64,000 nt of DNA, taken from NCBI RefSeq assembly GCF_000786695.1, contig NZ_CP009962.1, positions 620,001 through 684,000 on the forward strand. Direction: 5' to 3'. Positions 58,326-64,000 of this stretch are shown here, piece after piece. Under the pieces are notes generated by a model that worked only from the letters and a program-made list of their open reading frames with translations, had not been told where the DNA came from and ran no database searches. Every line of letters begins with the position of its first letter. Positions within the stretch are counted from its first letter, which is position 1. This stretch comes from Collimonas arenae (GTDB taxonomy: Bacteria; Pseudomonadota; Gammaproteobacteria; Burkholderiales; Burkholderiaceae_D). A program made the position numbers and the translations under genes.

Positions 58326-59522
58326 ATGACCAAACAACTTCAAGAAGCGTATATCGTCTCCGCAACACGTACGCCAATCGGCAAGGCGCCGCGCGGCATG
58401 TTCAAGAACACCCGTCCGGACGACCTGCTGGTGCGCGCAATCCAGTCCGCCGTGGCGCAAGTGCCAGGCCTGGATCCTAAACTGATCGAAGACGCCATCA
58501 TCGGCTGTTCTTTCCCTGAAGGTGCGCAAGGCTTGAACATGGCGCGTAACGCCGTGTTGCTGGCCGGTCTGCCGAACACTATCGGCGGCGTTACCGTCAA
58601 TCGCTATTGCGCATCCGGCATCACTGCAATCGCCATGGCTGCCGACCGTATCCGCGTCGGCCAGGCTGATGTGATGATCGCCGGCGGCGCTGAATCGATG
58701 TCGATGGTGCCGATGATGGGTTTCCACCCATCGGTCAACATGGACGTGTTCAAGGACGAAAACGTCGGCATGGCCTACGGCATGGGTCTGACGGCTGAAA
58801 AAGTCGCTCAACAATGGAAAGTGTCGCGTGAAGCGCAAGATGCGTTTTCGGTGGAATCCCACCGTCGTGCCGTCGCAGGCCAACTGGCGGGTGAATTCAA
58901 GGACGAAACCACCTCCGTCGAAATCATCGAACGCTTCCCGAACCTTGCGACCGGCCAGATTGATCTGAAAACCCGCAGCGTTGACCGTGACGAAGGCGCA
59001 CGCGCCGATTCTTCCATGGAAACCCTGGGCAAGCTCAAGGCAGTGTTCGCCGCCAAAGGCAGCGTCACGGCCGGTAACAGCTCGCAGATGTCGGACGGCG
59101 CAGGTGCGCTGATTCTGGTCAGCGAGAAGATCTTGAAGGAATTCAATTTGACGCCGCTGGCGCGTTTTGCGTCGTTCGCAGTACGCGGCGTACCGCCGGA
59201 AATCATGGGTATCGGTCCTAAGGAAGCGATTCCAGCAGCGCTGCGCGCCGCCGGCATCACCCAGGACCAGCTGGACTGGATCGAATTGAATGAAGCATTC
59301 GCAGCGCAAGCGCTGGCGGTGATTCAGGATCTCGGCCTGGATCCGTCCAAGGTCAACCCGCTGGGCGGCGCGATCGCCCTCGGCCATCCGCTGGGCGCTA
59401 CCGGCGCGATCCGTGCCGCTACGGCGATCCACGGCATCCGTCGTCGCAATCAGAAATACGGCATGGTTACCATGTGCGTTGGTACTGGCATGGGCGCCGC
59501 AGGTATTTTCGAACGCATGTAA
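58326..59522 (+). CDS. Acetyl-CoA C-acyltransferase (3-ketoacyl-CoA thiolase, FadA-like)
   Basis: A 398-residue thiolase completing the beta-oxidation cycle. The nucleophile is Cys95 in NRYCASG, with His354 in ALGHPLGATGA and Cys384 in CVGTGMGAAG as the acid-base pair. Length is typical of thiolase I/FadA. GGAGCAGGAA precedes the ATG. It ends in a strong terminator, so TetR, dehydrogenase, fusion and thiolase form one unit. Confidence 0.95.
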   Translation: MTKQLQEAYIVSATRTPIGKAPRGMFKNTRPDDLLVRAIQSAVAQVPGLDPKLIEDAIIGCSFPEGAQGLNMARNAVLLAGLPNTIGGVTVNRYCASGITAIAMAADRIRVGQADVMIAGGAESMSMVPMMGFHPSVNMDVFKDENVGMAYGMGLTAEKVAQQWKVSREAQDAFSVESHRRAVAGQLAGEFKDETTSVEIIERFPNLATGQIDLKTRSVDRDEGARADSSMETLGKLKAVFAAKGSVTAGNSSQMSDGAGALILVSEKILKEFNLTPLARFASFAVRGVPPEIMGIGPKEAIPAALRAAGITQDQLDWIELNEAFAAQALAVIQDLGLDPSKVNPLGGAIALGHPLGATGAIRAATAIHGIRRRNQKYGMVTMCVGTGMGAAGIFERM

Positions 59523-59563
59523 TTGTTTGAATTAGCAGATTGTCATAAGCAATCGTAAAAAAC

Positions 59564-59600
59564 AAAAAAGCCGTGCAGCTATCCTCCGCACGGCTTTTTT
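59564..59600 (+). terminator. Terminator of the beta-oxidation operon
   Basis: GCCGTGC / GCACGGC stem with flanking A run and T run (AAAAAAGCC ... GGCTTTTTT). The symmetry of A and T runs lets it act in both directions. Confidence 0.9.
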
Positions 59601-59764
59601 GTCTTCCAGTCCGCCAGAGACGCGATAACCGCGTTGCATGCCGCTTGCCGTACTAGCATATTGTCTGTGCGTCATGCGCCTTGTTTTTACGCCTCTGGCG
59701 AACTGGAAGTGCGGGTTTTGCGATTATTCTATCGAACGTATCGTTGTATTGAATGGAGTACCAG

Positions 59765-60529
59765 ATGGACATATTGACTAGCAAGGAAAACGGCATCCTG
59801 ACGATTGAGTTCAACCGTCTTGAAAAAAAGAACGCGATTACCGCCGCCATGTACCAGACGATGGTCGATGCCTTGAAAGATGCAGAGACCGATAGCGCGG
59901 TGCGGGCGATCCTGTTTGCCGGCAAGCCGCAGATATTCAGCGCTGGCAACGATCTTGAAGATTTCATGAAGAACCGGCCTACCGGCATGGATAGTCCGGT
60001 GTTCCAGTTCCTGCATCAGATCAGCCACGCCAGCAAGCCGATGGTGGCGGCGGTAGCGGGTGCTGCGGTTGGTATCGGCACGACCTTGTTGATGCATTGC
60101 GACCTGGTTTACGCGGCCGACAATGCGCGCTTTTCGATGCCGTTCACGCAGCTGGGTTTGTGCCCGGAAGCTGCGTCGAGCCTGATCTTGCCGCAAATCG
60201 CCGGCTATCAGCGCGCTGCCGAAAAGCTGTTGCTGGGCGAAGCCTTCACGGCTGAAGAGGCTGCCGCCATGGGGCTGGTCAACAAAGTTTTGCCTGCAGA
60301 AGAGCTGTTGGCATTTGCGCAGGCGCAGGCAGCCAAGCTGGTGGCTTTGCCGGCAGCGTCGATCCGCATCACCAAGCGTCTGATGAAGGGCGATCAGACC
60401 GCTGTCGTGGAAGCGCGGATGATGCAGGAGATTGAGCATTTCAGCGCAATGTTGAAAGCGCCGGAAGCTGCGGAGGCATTCATGGCTTTCTTTGAAAAAC
60501 GCCGGCCTGATTTCAGCAAGTTCTGCTGA
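59765..60529 (+). CDS. Enoyl-CoA hydratase/isomerase family protein
   Basis: A 254-residue crotonase-fold protein. ILTIEFNRLEKKNAIT begins the fold; the oxyanion hole is in FSAGNDLEDFM and AAVAGAAVGIGTTLLMHCD; FTQLGLCPEAASS follows. The usual first catalytic Glu is not evident (MHCDLVYA region), so it may be an isomerase or another crotonase reaction. ATG 59765 has GGAG 6 bases upstream; ATG 59753 lies within that ribosome site and is rejected. It has its own promoter region after the fad terminator and may share the TetR regulon. Confidence 0.89.
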   Translation: MDILTSKENGILTIEFNRLEKKNAITAAMYQTMVDALKDAETDSAVRAILFAGKPQIFSAGNDLEDFMKNRPTGMDSPVFQFLHQISHASKPMVAAVAGAAVGIGTTLLMHCDLVYAADNARFSMPFTQLGLCPEAASSLILPQIAGYQRAAEKLLLGEAFTAEEAAAMGLVNKVLPAEELLAFAQAQAAKLVALPAASIRITKRLMKGDQTAVVEARMMQEIEHFSAMLKAPEAAEAFMAFFEKRRPDFSKFC

Positions 60530-60553
60530 GCCGCGCGCACCGATAGCGAGCAT

Positions 60554-60583
60554 AAAAAACCCCGACTTCGAGTCGGGTTTTTT
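60554..60583 (+). terminator. Terminator after enoyl-CoA hydratase
   Basis: CCCGACT (60561-60567) / AGTCGGG (60571-60577), loop TCG, with A run before and T run after. It also faces the convergent entericidin gene. Confidence 0.9.
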
Positions 60584-60608
60584 GTTTGCATTCGGAGGCT
60601 GCTGCAAA

Positions 60609-60758
60609 TTACATTTTCTTTTGTACGTCTTGCGCCGCGTCTTGTACCTTCTCGCCGCCGGTCTGGACATCCTTGCCCATGCCAGCTACGGTATTGCATG
60701 CCGACAGCGCACCAAACACGCCAAACATTGCGACAACTACGAGCATTTTCTTCAGCAT
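60609..60758 (-). CDS. Entericidin A/B-family lipoprotein
   Basis: A 49-residue gene found by translation of the gap. It begins MLKKMLVVVAMFGVFGALSA, a signal peptide with lipobox LSAC; Cys21 is lipidated. The mature part is NTVAGMGKDVQTGGEKVQDA and ends in a Gln/Lys/Asp-rich amphipathic helix, as in EcnA/EcnB. AGGAGA is 6 bases before the ATG on the minus strand. Entericidins are small bacteriolytic or stress-related lipoproteins; often only one member is present in Burkholderiales. Confidence 0.9.
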   Translation of the reverse strand: MLKKMLVVVAMFGVFGALSACNTVAGMGKDVQTGGEKVQDAAQDVQKKM

Positions 60759-60912
60759 AGTCTTCTCCTACGTTGGTTGGTGAGGCAATAATCTTATCAC
60801 TAGCCTTTCAATTGTCCATGTCTTAATCCGAAAACCGGATATTCCGTCATGGTCAGGCGTGGCCAAACAACGTATTTCCCTGCCAATAAACTCCGTCGCC
60901 GACGAGTCCGGA

Positions 60913-61584
60913 TCAGTGAGCTTGCCATTGCAATAACAGGCCGCTGACGCCATCCCACAGGATTTGCACGCCGATGCACAGCAGGATGAACGACGTCATC
61001 CGCTGCATCACGGTGGTGCCGGTATCGCCCAGCAAGCGTATCAAGACGCCGGCAAAACGATTGCAGAGATATACAGTCAATGCCGCCAATGCCAGGCCGA
61101 CTACTGCGGCAACCATGGACAGCGGCAGCGGTACATTCGGCACCCGTACGCCGGCGCCGAGAGTGATAGCGACCGAGATGGAACCAGGCCCCACCGTTAA
61201 TGGAAAAGCCAGCGGATAGAATGCCTTCTTTGACGCGAGCTCTTGAGTCCAGAGCGATTCCGGCACCGATTCGGCCTTCGGCATTTCATCGGAATTCAGC
61301 ATTTTCCAGGAGGTGGCGATCACCAGCAGGCCACCGGCAACTTTCACCACCGGCAGCGACAAGCCAAAGAAAGCCAGCACGTGGGTGCCGATAAACATGC
61401 CGCCGACCAGCAGCATGAAGGAATTGATGGCTACCCGGCGCGCCAGCGCATTGCGGGTGGCGTCGGATGCGGTGATGGTCAGGGAGTGGAAAATCGGCGC
61501 GCCGCCAGGCGGGTTCATGATGGGCAAAAGCGCCGCGAGCACAAAGAGCACCGTCTTCATGAAGCTGAGTAAGTGAAATTCCAT
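60913..61584 (-). CDS. MarC family integral membrane protein
   Basis: A 223-residue MarC/UPF0056 protein with six membrane helices and no settled function. FVLAALLPIMNPPGGAPIFHSLT is the N-terminal signature (NPPGGAPIF), with SWKMLNSDEMP and FPLTVGPGSISVAITL following. The start at 61584 gives MEFHLLSFMKTV; an upstream ATG at 61620 adds 12 residues without a ribosome site. In some Burkholderiales marC lies within the his operon; here it is elsewhere. Confidence 0.9.
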   Translation of the reverse strand: MEFHLLSFMKTVLFVLAALLPIMNPPGGAPIFHSLTITASDATRNALARRVAINSFMLLVGGMFIGTHVLAFFGLSLPVVKVAGGLLVIATSWKMLNSDEMPKAESVPESLWTQELASKKAFYPLAFPLTVGPGSISVAITLGAGVRVPNVPLPLSMVAAVVGLALAALTVYLCNRFAGVLIRLLGDTGTTVMQRMTSFILLCIGVQILWDGVSGLLLQWQAH

Positions 61585-61743
61585 GTGTGCCAATAACCGG
61601 TAATCGTGCATTGACTGCAAACGGCCAGGGAAATGGCAGCATTTGCAGTGAGAGCCCGATTCTAGACCGGCGGCATAACGGCGGCAAGTAAAGCTGGATC
61701 AAGAGGGCCAGCGAGCAGTTCTGCGTGCAAAGACAAGCTGCGG

Positions 61744-62673
61744 TTACCAGCCGAAACGCTCACATGCGCGGCGATAGACCAGGCCTGACAGGGCGATATC
61801 TTCGACGCCGACGCCAATCGCCTTGTAGATCACCAAATCCTCGGGGCGGCGCTGGTAGTTACTGCTGCCGTCGACAATCTGTCCCAGTTCCCACACCTGA
61901 TCCCAATCGAAGGTGCCGGGCTGGCATAGCAACAGGTCGCCGGCTTCTTGCTGCGCCTGCGGTTTCCATTCCACCACCAGTGCATTGGCGCGAGCGATCG
62001 CGCGGTCGTCGAGTTCGCGCAGGTTGCCTTTGCTGGCGCCTACTGCGGCGACGAAGGCGCCCGGTTTCAGCAGGTCGCCGGAAAACAGCGGCGTGGCGGA
62101 ACGCGTCACGGTCACTACTACGTCGCCGGACTGTGCTGCTTCTTCGATGCTCACGGCGCGCGCCGCCACACCGGTTTGCTGCGTGATTTTCTCGGCAAAT
62201 TCCTGCTGGCCGCTGCGGCCGGCGACCAGGATTTCCTTGAATCGGCGCACAGACAGCAAAGCCGGCACGTGCGAATGCGCCTGGACCCCGGTGCCGATGA
62301 CCGATAGCGTGGCGACGTCGCGGTTAGCCAGATGGTCGGCCGCAACCGCGGTGGCGGCAGCTGTGCGCAGGCCGGTCATAGTGTCGGATTCAATCGTCGC
62401 CAGCGGCCGGCCGTCTTCTGTGGAAAACAGCACGGTGACAAAGTGAAACTTGCCGTTGATGGTGGTGTAGATCTTGTAGCCGGCAATGCCAGCCGCTGGC
62501 AAAAGTGCACCCATGCTGGACATCATGATGGGACCATTGCTGCCTGCGGCGCTGGTACGCATACGCGCTTGCTGGGCGCCTTGTCCTATACCTTGGAAGG
62601 CCTGACGCATGGCGTCGATCGCATCGTTGGTGTTGATCAGTTCTGCGACTTGCTGGTTAGTAATGAGTTTCAT
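61744..62673 (-). CDS. Ornithine cyclodeaminase / mu-crystallin family reductase
   Basis: A 309-residue NAD(P)-binding protein. AGYKIYTTINGKFHFVTVLFS is the substrate-domain segment; VIGTGVQAHSHVPAL is the Rossmann motif; VVVTVTRSATPLF and KPGAFVAAVGASKGNLRELDD complete the fold. Members act as ornithine cyclodeaminase, alanine dehydrogenase or ketimine (pyrroline/piperideine carboxylate) reductase. It lies 8 bases after the D-amino-acid dehydrogenase, which favours a reductase acting on that enzyme's imino product. AGGAAA precedes the ATG. Confidence 0.9.
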   Translation of the reverse strand: MKLITNQQVAELINTNDAIDAMRQAFQGIGQGAQQARMRTSAAGSNGPIMMSSMGALLPAAGIAGYKIYTTINGKFHFVTVLFSTEDGRPLATIESDTMTGLRTAAATAVAADHLANRDVATLSVIGTGVQAHSHVPALLSVRRFKEILVAGRSGQQEFAEKITQQTGVAARAVSIEEAAQSGDVVVTVTRSATPLFSGDLLKPGAFVAAVGASKGNLRELDDRAIARANALVVEWKPQAQQEAGDLLLCQPGTFDWDQVWELGQIVDGSSNYQRRPEDLVIYKAIGVGVEDIALSGLVYRRACERFGW

Positions 62674-62681
62674 GATTTTTC

Positions 62682-63968
62682 CTATCCGCTAAATGAAAAG
62701 GGACTGGCGTCGATGGCTGTGGTTTTGCCGGCGATCAGTTGCGTCAACAAGCTTGCGCTGCCATGCGCCAGGGTCCAGCCGAGGCTGCCGTGGCCGATAT
62801 TGAGATACAGGTTCTTGACAGGCGAAGCGCCGATGATCGGCACACCGCTTGGCGTCGCCGGCCGAAATCCGGCCCATGGCGACAGGTTGTCGTTGTCGGC
62901 CAGACCGGCGCAGCCGGGAAACAGCTCGCTGACGCCGCGTTTCAACTCGTCGATTGCCGTAGCGGGTATGCTGCGGTCCATGCCCACGAGTTCCACCCGT
63001 CCGGCAACCCGTAACCGGTTGCCGAGGCGAGCGTAGACGATCTTCCTGGAAAGATCGGTAATCGATACTTGCGGCGCTGCGGCTTGGCTGGCCGCGTCGT
63101 TCAGAGGCACCGTGATGCTATAGCCTTTGAGGGGATAGAGTGGCAGGGTGAATCCAGCCTGGCGTGCAAAGCTCGCACTTTCTGCGCCCAGCGCGAGAAC
63201 GAATGCCTCGGCATCGATCTTTTCATCACTGGCATCACTGGTATCGCTGGTATATATCGCCGTCAATGCGCCATCGCGCATTTCCAGTTTGTTGATGCGT
63301 TGCGAATGCGCGAAGCGGAAGCCGGGTTGCTGCAACATGGCCGTCACCAACTGTTGGCAAAACAGTGCGCAATCGCCGGCTTCTTCGCTGGCGGTATACA
63401 CGCCGCCGGCCCAGTCGCGTTTGGCGCTGGCCAAGGCCGGTTCGATTTGCAGGCAGCGTGCGGCGTCGATGATTTCTTGCTGGCAGCCGTGCTGCGCCTG
63501 GAATTCAATCTGCCTGCGGGCTCCTTCCAGTCCTTTAGCGTCGGCGTACATCACCAGCTTGCCAGCGGTTCGGTGCTGGAAATCGAGCGGTATGGCGCTG
63601 CTTAGTTGCTGCAATTGCGCGCGGCTGTAGAACGACAACCGCAGGAGGTCTATGGTGGTTTGCCGGACCCGTTTGCCGTTGCAGGCAGCCAGAAATTTTA
63701 GTAACCAGCGCCATTGCGCCGTATCCATTTTCGGTCGCAAGGTCAGCGGCGATGCGGCGCTGAACAAGTACTCCGGCCAGTGCGTCCACACCGAGGGATC
63801 GGCCAGCGGCGCCACGTACGAATAGCTCAGCTGCGCACCATTGCCCAGGCTGGTCTGGCTGCCTGGCTGTGCGGCGGCGTCGACCAGAGTGACCTGGTGG
63901 CCGGCTTCCAGCAGACGATATGCGGAGGTCACGCCGATGATGCCGGCGCCTAGTACGCAGATGTGCAT
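62682..63968 (-). CDS. D-amino-acid dehydrogenase (DadA-like FAD enzyme)
   Basis: A 428-residue DAO-family flavoprotein. The N-terminus MHICVLGAGIIGVTSAYRLLE is the FAD-binding motif, followed by QTSLGNGAQLSYSY and LYPLKGYSITVPL; the C-terminus has PWAGFRPATPSGVPIIG and NIGHGSLGWTLAHGSA for flavin and substrate. It would oxidise D-amino acids to imino acids, passing electrons to the respiratory chain. A run of three 9-bp repeats (63224-63250) encodes TSDTSDASD in a surface loop. It is the first gene of a two-gene operon with the cyclodeaminase-family reductase. Confidence 0.93.
   Translation of the reverse strand: MHICVLGAGIIGVTSAYRLLEAGHQVTLVDAAAQPGSQTSLGNGAQLSYSYVAPLADPSVWTHWPEYLFSAASPLTLRPKMDTAQWRWLLKFLAACNGKRVRQTTIDLLRLSFYSRAQLQQLSSAIPLDFQHRTAGKLVMYADAKGLEGARRQIEFQAQHGCQQEIIDAARCLQIEPALASAKRDWAGGVYTASEEAGDCALFCQQLVTAMLQQPGFRFAHSQRINKLEMRDGALTAIYTSDTSDASDEKIDAEAFVLALGAESASFARQAGFTLPLYPLKGYSITVPLNDAASQAAAPQVSITDLSRKIVYARLGNRLRVAGRVELVGMDRSIPATAIDELKRGVSELFPGCAGLADNDNLSPWAGFRPATPSGVPIIGASPVKNLYLNIGHGSLGWTLAHGSASLLTQLIAGKTTAIDASPFSFSG
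63224..63250. repeat. Three 9-bp tandem repeats inside the D-amino-acid dehydrogenase gene
   Basis: CATCACTGG, CATCACTGG, TATCGCTGG in a row. They are in frame, encode repeats of Thr/Ala-Ser-Asp, and could expand or contract without a frameshift. Confidence 0.8.
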
Positions 63969-64000
63969 TGGTTTTGTCCTGTTGCGGAAATAGTCAATCG

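Overview
The window looks like a chromosomal segment from a betaproteobacterium of the Burkholderiales, most likely family Oxalobacteraceae (Collimonas, Herbaspirillum or Janthinobacterium relatives). The reasons are gene order (gltBD, then mlaFEDACB, a YadGH-type ABC pair, bolA, murA, hisGD..., tatABC, degS-like), the OmpC-type porin with a terminal Phe, the short HisG form and GC-rich codon use. The genus is inference; no rRNA or tRNA gene was recognised here.

Layout. 1-6.7 kb: an accessory aromatic-catabolism operon (aldehyde dehydrogenase cut by the window edge, extradiol-dioxygenase-like VOC protein, flavoprotein hydroxylase, a 77-residue protein, Rieske oxygenase, VanB-type reductase), closed by a terminator and followed by a porin. 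6.7-10.8 kb: a class A PBP coupled to a TRIC/UPF0126 membrane protein, divergent from an ArgP-like LysR regulator. 10.9-15.4 kb: a TonB-dependent receptor and a periplasmic thioredoxin-fold protein. 15.5-21.4 kb: GST, AMP nucleosidase plus a small downstream gene, an MFS exporter with a nitronate monooxygenase, and a divergent LysR regulator. 21.6-23.8 kb: a Fur-type siderophore receptor. 24.0-24.9 kb: a RAYT (REP-associated HUH) transposase bracketed by short inverted repeats, abutting the gltB promoter.

25-48 kb is the conserved core: gltBD (ammonia assimilation), mlaFEDACB (outer-membrane lipid asymmetry), an ABC-2 exporter, bolA, murA, and a long histidine operon hisG-hisD-(DNA methyltransferase)-hisB-hisH-hisA-hisF-hisI-hisE, continuing into hinT and tatABC. 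Two departures from the usual operon stand out: a solitary adenine methyltransferase sits where hisC is expected, and a 99-bp MITE-like element with perfect 17-bp terminal inverted repeats lies between hisI and hisE.

48-64 kb: DUF2461 protein, DHA2-type MFS exporter, DegS/DegQ-like protease, Nif3-like protein, Hsp15-type S4 protein; then a TetR-controlled beta-oxidation operon (acyl-CoA dehydrogenase, HAD-ECH fusion, thiolase) whose architecture matches the Bacillus FadE/FadN/FadA set; a lone enoyl-CoA hydratase; an entericidin-type lipoprotein of 49 residues; a MarC protein; and an ornithine-cyclodeaminase-family reductase paired with a D-amino-acid dehydrogenase.

No CRISPR array, prophage, toxin-antitoxin pair or defence island was seen. 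The most unusual items are the aromatic cluster with its apparently complete extradiol active site, the RAYT and its dispersed repeats, the methyltransferase in the his operon, and the hisI-hisE element.
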